This document shows positions 18,475 through 25,999 of a stretch of DNA of 27,670 nt, in pieces. A model generated the notes under the pieces. That model was given only the letters and a program-made list of their open reading frames with translations. It was not told the DNA's origin and searched no databases. Location of the stretch: positions 1 to 27,670 of the forward strand of contig CAYNDV010000052.1 of the NCBI GenBank assembly GCA_964396055.1. The letters are read 5' to 3'. The DNA is from CAYJPV01 sp964396055 (GTDB taxonomy: Bacteria; Acidobacteriota; Vicinamibacteria; Vicinamibacterales; JAKQTR01). Positions within the stretch are counted from its first letter, which is position 1; each line of letters opens with the position of its first letter. A program made the translations under genes and the position numbers.

Positions 18475-19835
18475 ATCAACCGGGGCGCGTTCGCGGGCCT
18501 CGGGCTCAGGCGCTTGGCGGAACGCAGCCCGGCGGCGGCCACGAGCTTGTTCTTGTCGCGGCTGAGGCTCTGCACCACGAACACCGACTGCGGATTGCCG
18601 ATGAGTCCCAGCACCTCGGCCACCCCCGCCCGGACCTTGGCGTCCTTGTGAGCCGCGATGGGCGCCAGCGCATCGGCGATGCGCGGCCCCAGTTCCACGA
18701 GGTAGTCGAAGGCGTCGGGCGCCAGCTTGGCCTTCTTGAATCCCTCCGCCACGGCCACGACGCTGGCCAGATCCCCGCCGCGTGCCCGGGCAAACGCCAG
18801 CGCCAGTTTCACCGCCGCCGACTTGTCGCGCGCCACCCGGACTTCCATGTTGTAGACAGCCGTCTTGTCGCCGGTGCGGGCGATGCCCGCCACGGCCAGC
18901 GCCCGGGCCCGTTCGTCCTTGGCCTGCAGCGTCGCCGACAGGAGACTCACGCTCCCGGGGTGCGCGATCCGCGCCACCGACGCCAGCGAGTCGAGGGCCA
19001 CCGTGCCGGTCTTGTAGTACGACACGAAGTCGATCAGCGACTGCACGGCACGTTCGAGGCGCATGTCCCCGGCAGCCCGGATCGACGCCTCGCGCACGTA
19101 GGCATCGGGATCGTTCATCCCGGCAATCACCTGGTCGCCCGCCTCACCGCGGGCCGCCAGGAGCGCCGCGTGGGCCTTCTCGTCGCGCTGGCAGGCGTCG
19201 AACAGGCGGCCGAGCACCTGCGTGCCCGCCAGGCGCAGCAGGGGGTTCGGGTCCTTCGCCAGCCCCGTCAACTGCTCCACAGCCGCCTTGCCGTCGGGCA
19301 CCGCGCCCCGCCAGGCTGCGGCCGGGCCGAACACCCCGAACGCGTAGGCGGCATTGAACCGCACCTCCATCACGGGCGACCCGAGGGCCTTCACGAGGCC
19401 GGAGATGATCTCGGGCGGAATCGGGTTGGCCACGATCTGGCCCGGCCCCTGCGCGAAGGCGAGCAGGGCCAGCGAGGCCCCTTTCTCCTTGACGATCGCG
19501 CCGCCGTACTTGCGCGTGTAGGCCTCGTCGACGAGGAACAGGCTGAGCAGGGTATCGATGGCGGCGTTCTGGACCTCGGCCACGGAGTCGGTCAGCAGAG
19601 GCGCCACCGGCCCCGCCGCCTCCATGTAGCCGGCCTGCGAGAGCATCCGCAGGGCGTCGAGCTTGACCCGCGGGTCGCCCACCTTCAGGTTCGCCACCAC
19701 GTCCTCGAAGGCCACCTGCTGGGGTGCGGCCCCGGCGTGCGCCGGGCCCACGGCCCCGGCCAGCACCGCCACCGCTGCCATCGCCGCCGCCCACCTGCCC
19801 CGCCCCGGCCGCCGTGCGTGTTCGCGTGTCGTCAT
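18471..19835 (-). CDS. Secreted HEAT-repeat protein
   Basis: The 454-residue product has an Arg-rich n-region and hydrophobic core (about 8-34) with likely cleavage at AHA-GA, so it is exported (Sec, or possibly Tat as RRPGRGRW includes twin Arg). The rest is alpha-helical HEAT-like repeats: VGDPRVKLDALRMLSQAG, TDSVAEVQNAAIDTLLS, GSPVMEVRFNAAYAFGVFG, DPDAYVREASIRAAGDM and KDAKVRAGVAEVLGLIG are clear examples. The role is probably protein binding; no partner can be named. The ATG (19835) overlaps the uvrA TGA by 4 nt and its own TGA overlaps the glycosylase GTG, so this exported protein is translationally coupled to two DNA repair genes. Confidence 0.87.
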
Positions 19836-22800
19836 GCCATTGCCCCCGGTTCCTCGTAGTGCCGGCTCCCGGCCAGGACCTGCCGCAGGTAACGTCCCGT
19901 GTGGGACGCCGGCTCCGATGCCACCTCTTCGGGCGTGCCCGCCACGACGATCCGTCCGCCGTCCTCGCCGCCCTCCGGCCCCAGGTCGATGATATGGTCG
20001 GCCGTCTTGATGACGTCGAGGTTGTGCTCGATCACCAGCAACGTGTGGCCCGCCTGGAGCAGCCGGCGGAACGCCGCCAGCAGCTTGGCGATATCGTCAA
20101 AGTGTAACCCCGTCGTCGGCTCATCGAGAATGTACAACAGGCGATCGCCGCCGGACCCGGCCAGGTGCGCGGCGATCTTGACCCGCTGCGCCTCGCCGCC
20201 CGACAGCGTGGTGGCGGGCTGCCCCAGGCGCAGGTAGCCGAGGCCAATCTCGTCGAGCACCCGCAGGCGCCGCAGGACCTTGGGCGACGCGCTGAAGAAC
20301 GCCAGCGCCTCCCGGACGGTGAGGTCGAGCACCTGGTGCACGTTGCGCCCGCGGTACTGCACCTCCAGCACCTGGGGCTTGAACCGGCGGCCGTCGCACA
20401 CCTCGCACGGCACGAACACGTCGGCGAGGAACTGCATCTCGACGCGGACCTGCCCTTCCCCCTCGCACGCGTCGCAGCGGCCACCCGGGACGTTGAAGCT
20501 GAAGTGGCTGGCCGTCAGCCCCCGGGTGTGCGCATCGCGCGTGGCCGCGAACAGCTCGCGGATCGGATCGAACGCCTTCAGGTAGGTCACCGGGTTGGAG
20601 CGCGGCGTGCGGCCGATCGGCGTCTGATCCACCAGGACCACGTCCGAGATGAACTCGGCCCCTTCGAGTTTCCGGTGCCGGCCCACCCGCTTCTCGGTGC
20701 CGCCCTTCAGGCGCTTGATGGCCGGGTGGAGGATGTCGTGCACCAGCGTCGACTTGCCCGAGCCGCTGACGCCGGTGATCACGGTCAGCGTGTTGAGGGG
20801 CACCTCCACGTCGATGCCCTTCAGGTTGTGCTCGGCCGCGCCGGCCACGCGCAGCCGCTGGCCCGTGCCCCGGAAGCGGCTCGCGGGCACCGGGATGTGC
20901 AGTTCCTCGCGCAGGTACCGCGCCGTGAGGGAGCGCGGCTCGCGCAGCAGCCCGTCCACCGGGCCGCTGTAGATCACCCGTCCGCCCTGCTCGCCCGCGC
21001 CCAGCCCCAGGTCCACCACGTGGTCGGCCACGCGGATCATGTCGGCGTCGTGCTCGACGACCAGCACCGTGTTGCCCTGGTCCCGCAGCACCCGCAGGAT
21101 GTCGATGAGCCGCTGGTTATCGCGCGGGTGCAGGCCGATGGACGGCTCGTCGAGCACGTACAGCGTGCCGACGAGCGCCGACCCCAGGGACGTGGCCAGG
21201 CTGATGCGCTGCGATTCGCCCCCCGAGAGCGTCGACGAGAGCCGGTCGAGCGTCAGGTAGTCCAGGCCCACGTCGCTGAGGAACGATAACCGCCGCGTAA
21301 TCTCGCGCAGCAGCTTCTCGGCGACGGCCGCATCCCGCTCCCCCAGCCGGAGGGCGTCGAAGAACCGCCGCGCCTCGCGCACCGTGAACCGGGATACTTC
21401 GTCGATCGTGCGCCCGCCCACCTGCACGTCGCGCGCCTCGCGCCGCAGGCGCGTGCCGCTGCAATCCGGGCAGGGCAGGTAGCCGCGGTACCGGCTGAGG
21501 AACACCCGGACGTGCACCTTGTACTTCTTGCGCTCGAGCCATCGGAAGAACCCGCGTACGCCCTCGAACTCGCGCCCGTCGCCCTCCATGACGAACCGCC
21601 GTTCGTCGTCCCGCAGGTCGCGCCACGGCACGTCGAGCCGCACACCCCGGTCCCGGGCGGCCCGTTTCAGGCCGGCAAGGTGGCTGCGGTAATGCGGCTT
21701 GCTCCACGGCTCGATCGCGTTCTGGTTGATGGTCCGGCCGGCGTCGGGCACCACGAGGTCCATGTCGACCTCGATGACGTTGCCGAATCCGTGGCACGTC
21801 GGGCACGCGCCGAACGGGTTGTTGAACGAGAAGAGCCGCGGCTGCGGCGTCTCGTAGGTCAGCCCGCACGCCACGCACTCGAACCGCTCGCTGAACACGT
21901 GCGTCCGCACCGGGGCGCCGTCGCGGCCCAGTTCCACCGCCCACGCCCCGCCACCGCCCTCGCCGTAGGCAATCTCGATCGAGTCGGTGAGGCGGCTCAC
22001 GGCCTCGGGACCCGCGGCCACCCGGTCCACCACGACCTGCAGGTGCGCGGCGCCCGCCAGCGCCGCCGGGTCGAGGTCCTCGATCACCACGGCACGCCCG
22101 TCCACCAGCAGCCGTCCGAACCCCTTGCGGCGCAGTTCGGCGAGCGCCGCCGCCACGGCGTCGGCCCCCTGGCCGTTGGCGGCTCCGTTCCCTCCACGGC
22201 CAGGGGGATCCGGGGCTGCCGCCAGCGGCTCCCGCGTCTCGACCGGAAGGTCCGCGGCGTCATCGCCGTCTCCCTCCCCGTCGCCGTCCTCGGCATCGCC
22301 GCCACCGCCGTCCGGTTCCGTGGAATCGTCCACCTCGTCGGCGCCGTCCTCCACGCCGTCCGGATCCAGCAACGGCGCCGCGTGGCGCTGGCGGATGCCG
22401 CCTCCCGGCGCCCCCGCCGCCTCGCTGATCTCGTCGACGGTATCGGCGTTCCCGTTCGGGGCGTCGGCGGGAGCCACGCCCACCACCGGGGCGTCGAATC
22501 CCAGCAGCAGCCGCGTCCCTTCCGCGAGGCCGGCCAGCCGACCTGCCACGATTTCGGCCGTCTCGCGCAGCACCTCCTGCCCGCACGAGCGGCAGATCGT
22601 GCGCCCGACCCGGGCGAACAACAGACGAAGATAGTCGTGAATCTCTGTCGTCGTCGCCACCGTGGAGCGGGGGTTCCGGATGCTGTTCTTCTGCCGGATC
22701 GCGATGGCCGGCGATACGCCGTCGATGGCATCGACGTCCGGCTTCTCCATCCGCTCCAGGAACTGCCGGGCGTACGCCGACAACGACTCCACGTACCGCC

Positions 22801-22975
22801 GCTGGCCCTCGGCATAGATGGTGTCAAAGGCCAGCGACGACTTCCCGGACCCGCTGACGCCCGTGACGATGATCAGCTTGCCGGAGGGCAACGTGACGTC
22901 CACGTGCTTCAGGTTGTGCGTGCGGGCGCCCCTGACCACGATATCGGACGTGCCGGGGGTGGGGGTGTCGGCCAT
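19832..22975 (-). CDS. uvrA: Excinuclease ABC subunit A with acidic insertion
   Basis: UvrA is the damage-sensing ABC-type ATPase of nucleotide excision repair. The 1047-residue product has Walker A GVSGSGKSS at 39-47, a zinc module with CVAC (367-370) and CPTC (391-394), signature LSGGESQRISLATSLG, then the second half with GVSGSGKST, a CDAC/CEVC zinc module and LSGGEAQRVKIAAHL. Normal UvrA has about 940 residues; here the extra length is an Asp/Glu/Gly/Pro-rich stretch at about 166-272, between the first ATPase lobe and the UvrB-binding region. ATG 22975 begins the conserved N-terminus. It heads a coupled three-gene unit with the HEAT and glycosylase genes. Confidence 0.96.
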   Translation of the reverse strand: MADTPTPGTSDIVVRGARTHNLKHVDVTLPSGKLIIVTGVSGSGKSSLAFDTIYAEGQRRYVESLSAYARQFLERMEKPDVDAIDGVSPAIAIRQKNSIRNPRSTVATTTEIHDYLRLLFARVGRTICRSCGQEVLRETAEIVAGRLAGLAEGTRLLLGFDAPVVGVAPADAPNGNADTVDEISEAAGAPGGGIRQRHAAPLLDPDGVEDGADEVDDSTEPDGGGGDAEDGDGEGDGDDAADLPVETREPLAAAPDPPGRGGNGAANGQGADAVAAALAELRRKGFGRLLVDGRAVVIEDLDPAALAGAAHLQVVVDRVAAGPEAVSRLTDSIEIAYGEGGGGAWAVELGRDGAPVRTHVFSERFECVACGLTYETPQPRLFSFNNPFGACPTCHGFGNVIEVDMDLVVPDAGRTINQNAIEPWSKPHYRSHLAGLKRAARDRGVRLDVPWRDLRDDERRFVMEGDGREFEGVRGFFRWLERKKYKVHVRVFLSRYRGYLPCPDCSGTRLRREARDVQVGGRTIDEVSRFTVREARRFFDALRLGERDAAVAEKLLREITRRLSFLSDVGLDYLTLDRLSSTLSGGESQRISLATSLGSALVGTLYVLDEPSIGLHPRDNQRLIDILRVLRDQGNTVLVVEHDADMIRVADHVVDLGLGAGEQGGRVIYSGPVDGLLREPRSLTARYLREELHIPVPASRFRGTGQRLRVAGAAEHNLKGIDVEVPLNTLTVITGVSGSGKSTLVHDILHPAIKRLKGGTEKRVGRHRKLEGAEFISDVVLVDQTPIGRTPRSNPVTYLKAFDPIRELFAATRDAHTRGLTASHFSFNVPGGRCDACEGEGQVRVEMQFLADVFVPCEVCDGRRFKPQVLEVQYRGRNVHQVLDLTVREALAFFSASPKVLRRLRVLDEIGLGYLRLGQPATTLSGGEAQRVKIAAHLAGSGGDRLLYILDEPTTGLHFDDIAKLLAAFRRLLQAGHTLLVIEHNLDVIKTADHIIDLGPEGGEDGGRIVVAGTPEEVASEPASHTGRYLRQVLAGSRHYEEPGAMA

Positions 22976-23069
22976 GGCAGACGGTCAACTCCGGTGCTGG
23001 CGCCGCCCGGCTCACGGACCGCGGGCCCGCGAGGCACGGTGAGGGGTTTCCGGGGGCGCCGAACACTCC

Positions 23070-23078
23070 ATGCTAGCA
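23070..23078 (-). promoter_or_regulatory. Candidate extended -10 promoter for uvrA
   Basis: TGCTAGCAT on the minus strand is identical to the box of protease 2. No TTGACA-like -35 is seen at the right distance, and no SOS (LexA) box was recognised. Confidence 0.3.
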
Positions 23079-23143
23079 CGGGCGGCACCAGGCGCCGCCA
23101 TCCCGCTGGGCAGGGCGTGCCGGCCTCGCCGGTTATCTTGACC

Positions 23144-23171
23144 TTGACAGTCCAGAAATTAGTGCTACCAT
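23144..23171 (+). promoter_or_regulatory. Protease 1 promoter
   Basis: A perfect TTGACA (23144-23149), a 16-nt spacer and TACCAT (23166-23171) preceded by TGC, giving an extended -10. The layout and many spacer bases are shared with the protease 2 promoter at 24298, which supports both. Transcription would begin near 23178. Confidence 0.6.
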
Positions 23172-23296
23172 TCCCCCACTCGCGGCTGTCCACAACAACG
23201 ACCCGCCCCCCGAAGACCGGCAACGGCCTGGCCTCCGGACCCGTGCGGCGCCGTACTGCGTGCAGCGGCAGCCGCACCACAGAAGAGGAGGCAGTT

Positions 23297-24214
23297 GTGG
23301 CGAAAGTCGGGTTGTTGTCCCTGTCGGTCGTCGTGCTCAGCCTGGCGGCGGCGCCGGTTGCGGCACAGGGTCCGCACACGCCGGTGTCGAGCGACGGCCG
23401 CGTCGGCGCGCCGGCCAACATGGCGTTCGAGGCCGCCGGGGCGGGTCACTTCGAAGGCACGGGGAATCCGGACGACAGCGTCGGCGCCCGGCCGGTGCTC
23501 GACTGGGAACTCGAGAACATCCGTCGGATGGTGCCGGCCACGTCCGGCGTGGGCATCGAATCCGTGATCGGCACCGACACCCGTAACCGGATCTACACCA
23601 ACAACATCTACCCGGCGCGGGCGGTCGTCCTGATCACCTTCAACACCGGCAGCTTCTGTTCGGGGGCGCTCATCAGCCCGAATACGGTCCTGACGGCGGG
23701 CCACTGCGTGCACAGCGGCGGTTCGGGCGGGACGTGGCACACCAACGTCGTGGTGTACCCCGGCTACGACATCACGGCGCCCTTCGGCAGCTGCACCGCG
23801 TCGGCACTCGGCACCACCACCGCCTGGTTCAACACGGGATCCGAGGCCTACGACTACGGCGCGATCCGCCTGAATTGCACGATCGGCAACACCGTCGGCT
23901 GGTTCGGCTTTACCAAGTGGAAGGCCACCTACCCGGTCCGCGTCCAGGGCTACCCGGGCGACAAGACGTACGGGACCCAGTGGGGCAGCGGCGACAAGTC
24001 GTGGAAGTCGACCGGCACGCAGATGTTCTACGCCAACGACACGGCCGGCGGCATGAGCGGCAGCGCTCTGTGGTTCGATACGGGTGGCCCGTACGCCATC
24101 GGGGTGCATGCGTATGGTCTGCACGGGGCGTTCCCCCACAGCACGTACAACCACGGCGTGAAGATGACCAACGCGGTCTACAACAACTACCTGTACTGGC
24201 GGAACATCTGGTAG
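23297..24214 (+). CDS. Secreted V8-like serine protease 1 (glutamyl endopeptidase type)
   Basis: This 305-residue protein is an exported chymotrypsin-fold (S1B) protease. It has a signal peptide (1-23, cleavage near VAA-Q), a propeptide to about residue 88, then ESVIGTDTRNRI, the usual start of mature glutamyl endopeptidases. The triad is His136 (LTAGHCV), Asp186 (YDYGAIRL) and Ser254 (GGMSGSALW). His271 in IGVHAYG sits where Glu-specific enzymes have their S1-pocket His, so cleavage after Glu is inferred. GTG 23297 is supported by GGAGG 7-8 nt upstream and by the same arrangement in the paralogue. It is followed by a terminator-like hairpin. Confidence 0.9.
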   Translation: MAKVGLLSLSVVVLSLAAAPVAAQGPHTPVSSDGRVGAPANMAFEAAGAGHFEGTGNPDDSVGARPVLDWELENIRRMVPATSGVGIESVIGTDTRNRIYTNNIYPARAVVLITFNTGSFCSGALISPNTVLTAGHCVHSGGSGGTWHTNVVVYPGYDITAPFGSCTASALGTTTAWFNTGSEAYDYGAIRLNCTIGNTVGWFGFTKWKATYPVRVQGYPGDKTYGTQWGSGDKSWKSTGTQMFYANDTAGGMSGSALWFDTGGPYAIGVHAYGLHGAFPHSTYNHGVKMTNAVYNNYLYWRNIW

Positions 24215-24236
24215 AAGACCAGGGCTCGGCTCCACG

Positions 24237-24272
24237 ATGGGCGCGGCGGGACAGGGTCCTGCCGCGCCCGTT
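24237..24272 (+). terminator. Rho-independent-like terminator after protease 1
   Basis: A GC-rich stem of about 14 bp (outer arm GGGCGCGGC at 24239-24247 with GCCGCGCCC at 24261-24269, continuing inward as GGGAC/GTCCT) closes on a 3-nt loop. The following TTGCCGTTCTG is only partly T-rich. It separates the two protease genes. Confidence 0.65.
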
Positions 24273-24297
24273 GCCGTTCTGATTACGATCCTCGGCC

Positions 24298-24325
24298 TTG
24301 ACAGCCCGCTGATTGGTGCTAGCAT
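24298..24325 (+). promoter_or_regulatory. Protease 2 promoter
   Basis: A perfect TTGACA (24298-24303), 16-nt spacer and TAGCAT (24320-24325) preceded by TGC. The 24 bp that begin at the last three bases of the -10 box also align without gaps to those of protease 1, including TCGCG and CTG.CCA. Confidence 0.62.
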
Positions 24326-24455
24326 CGGACCATTCGCGTCTGACCAATCCGACAAGCCCACCCCCGACCTGCCGCCGGCCAGGCGCCTGTGCCCCCTTGT
24401 GGTGTGTCCGGCGCACGGGCCGGGTCCCTGCTGCGCCAGAATCCGGGAGGCAGTC

Positions 24456-25385
24456 GTGGGCAGATGCAGATTCCTCATCGTCGTCGCTGTCGTTCTGGGC
24501 CTTGCAGCGCCAGCCGCCGCCCAGAGCCTGGCCACACCCGTATCCAGTGATGGCGTCCTCGGGATGCCGGCAGGGATGAAGTTCGAGGCGGCCGGATCCG
24601 CGGCGTTTGCCGGCACCGGGAATCCCGACGACAGCTTCGGGGCGCTGCCGGTGACCGACTGGGAAATCGCGGACATCCGCCGGATGGTGCCAGCCACGGC
24701 CGGTGTGGGCATCGAGTCCGTGATCGGCACGGACACGCGCAATCGGATTTACCCCTACAACAACTACCCGGCCCGCGCGGTGGTGCTCATCATCTTCAAC
24801 GGCGGTAGTTTCTGTTCGGGCGCGTTGATCAGCCCCAATACCGTGCTGACGGCGGGCCACTGCGTTCACGGCGGCAAGGGCGGCACCTGGCACACGGGTG
24901 TCACGGTGTACCCCGGCGTCGACATCAGCGCTCCGTGGGGCAGCTGCACGGCGGCCAAACTCGGGAGCGTCGTCGGCTGGACGACGAAGGGCCTGGAGAC
25001 CTACGACTACGGCGCCATCCGGCTGAACTGCACCATCGGCAACACGGTGGGCTGGTTCGGGTTCATGAAGTGGGCCGCCTCCTACCCGGTTCGGATGCAG
25101 GGCTACCCCGGCGACAAGCTGGATATCACGGACGGGTACAGTCAGTGGGGCAGCGGCGACAAGACCTGGGCCTCGAGCGGGTACCAGATGTTCTACCGCA
25201 ACGACACCTACGGCGGCATGAGCGGCAGCGCCCTGTGGTTCGACTACGGCACGAGCGGGCCATACGTGATCGGCGTGCACGCGTACGGCCTCCACGGCTC
25301 CTCGCCGCACAGCCTCTACAACCACGGCGTGAAGTTCATCCTGTCGGTGTTCAACAACTACTACTACTGGAGGAACAGCTGGTAG
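24456..25385 (+). CDS. Secreted V8-like serine protease 2 (paralogue of protease 1)
   Basis: The 309-residue product is a close paralogue of the upstream protease along its whole length. It has a signal peptide (1-22, AAA-Q), a propeptide with the shared TPVSSDG and GTGNPDDS motifs, then ESVIGTDTRNRIYPYNNYPARAVV. The triad is His135, Asp184 and Ser257, and His275 is the presumed S1-pocket residue. It differs mainly in loops, such as a four-residue longer segment around DKLDITDGYSQWG. GTG 24456 has GGGAGG 6-7 nt upstream. The upstream frame remains open to 24237 but shows no signal peptide or family similarity. A lipoprotein gene overlaps its stop. Confidence 0.9.
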   Translation: MGRCRFLIVVAVVLGLAAPAAAQSLATPVSSDGVLGMPAGMKFEAAGSAAFAGTGNPDDSFGALPVTDWEIADIRRMVPATAGVGIESVIGTDTRNRIYPYNNYPARAVVLIIFNGGSFCSGALISPNTVLTAGHCVHGGKGGTWHTGVTVYPGVDISAPWGSCTAAKLGSVVGWTTKGLETYDYGAIRLNCTIGNTVGWFGFMKWAASYPVRMQGYPGDKLDITDGYSQWGSGDKTWASSGYQMFYRNDTYGGMSGSALWFDYGTSGPYVIGVHAYGLHGSSPHSLYNHGVKFILSVFNNYYYWRNSW

Positions 25386-25819
25386 CCACGTTCCGACGAC
25401 CCGGCAGGTCGGCGCCTGCGGGCGCCGGCCTGCGCGTCGCCGTGCTGCTGGCGGCGTTTCTGGCCGGGTGTGGCTGCACGGACCACGACGGGGCGTCCCC
25501 GGCCGCGCCGGTCACTGGCACACCGGGGACGGGCCAGCAGGTGGCCGTCGCGCAGGGCGTCGCGGGCACCGTGACGACGTCTGCTGGTGATCCCGTCGAA
25601 GGGGCGATGATCGTGCCGACGCCGTTGGACTCCCCTGCTCCGGCGATCCCCGAGATGGCCGTGCGCAGCGGCCCCGACGGCCGGTACTCGTGGAACCTGC
25701 CGCCGGGCCGCTACGAAGTGACCATCCGCAAGGAGGGCTTCCGGGCCGCCGTCAAGCGCGTGGAGGTACGCGCGAACGAGATGGCCGTGGCCGACTTCGT
25801 GCTGGAGAAACTGGAGTAG
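25379..25819 (+). CDS. Small lipoprotein with carboxypeptidase regulatory-like domain
   Basis: The frame encodes a lipoprotein signal: RRPGR n-region, hydrophobic LRVAVLLAAFLAGC and Cys31 as the lipidation site. After a Pro/Thr/Gly linker, residues about 60-145 (VAGTVTTSAGDPVEGAMIVPTP, then SGPDGRYSWNLPPGRYEVTIRKEGF) form a carboxypeptidase D regulatory-like beta-sandwich. No normal start codon gives a full signal peptide: CTG 25379, five nt after GGAGG and overlapping the protease 2 stop, is my choice (146 residues). GTG 25442 is the conventional alternative but leaves no charged n-region. A strong terminator follows. Function is unknown. Confidence 0.68.
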   Translation: MVATFRRPGRSAPAGAGLRVAVLLAAFLAGCGCTDHDGASPAAPVTGTPGTGQQVAVAQGVAGTVTTSAGDPVEGAMIVPTPLDSPAPAIPEMAVRSGPDGRYSWNLPPGRYEVTIRKEGFRAAVKRVEVRANEMAVADFVLEKLE

Positions 25820-25842
25820 CTGGTCGTCAGCGTTCAAACACG

Positions 25843-25881
25843 ACGGGCGCGCCGAGCCATCTCGGCGCGCCCGTTCTCTTT
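25843..25881 (+). terminator. Rho-independent terminator of the protease/lipoprotein unit
   Basis: A perfect 14-bp stem (25843-25856 with 25861-25874) closes on a 4-nt CCAT loop and is followed by TTCTCTTT. It lies 23 bp after the lipoprotein stop. Confidence 0.88.
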
Positions 25882-25999
25882 CCAGCCCAACGCCCCCCTC
25901 GGCGCTGCCCGGGGTGGCCCTGAGCTGCGCCGAAGGGCCAGCCCAACGGCTTGCGCTGAGCGAGCCAGACGGGCGAGTCGAAGCGCCTAATGGCCTAAT
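25881..25999. repeat. Dispersed REP-like repeats at the dipeptidase 3' end
   Basis: This gap holds an inverted repeat (GGCCCT 25916-25921, AGGGCC 25934-25939), a CTGAGCGAG...GTCGAAG element (25956-25982), two AGCCCAACG motifs (25884-25892, 25940-25948) that match the scpA-end repeat inverted, and a double CGCCTAAT/GGCCTAAT unit (25984-25999) that forms the C69 stop codon. No gene was seen. Confidence 0.5.

Larger units (their letters stand above)
22976..23296. other. Divergent intergenic region, uvrA and protease 1
   Basis: This 321-bp gap has no credible gene. It holds a candidate uvrA -10 box (23070-23078), the protease 1 promoter (23144-23171) and a protease leader of about 120 nt. Nothing else was recognised. 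Confidence 0.6.

Noticed and set aside
22976..23060. LexA/SOS box upstream of uvrA
   Set aside because: No convincing inverted repeat of a known LexA type was seen by eye.
21512..23296. N-terminal extension of protease 1 over uvrA
   Set aside because: It is antisense to uvrA; the signal peptide, Shine-Dalgarno and promoter place the start at 23297.
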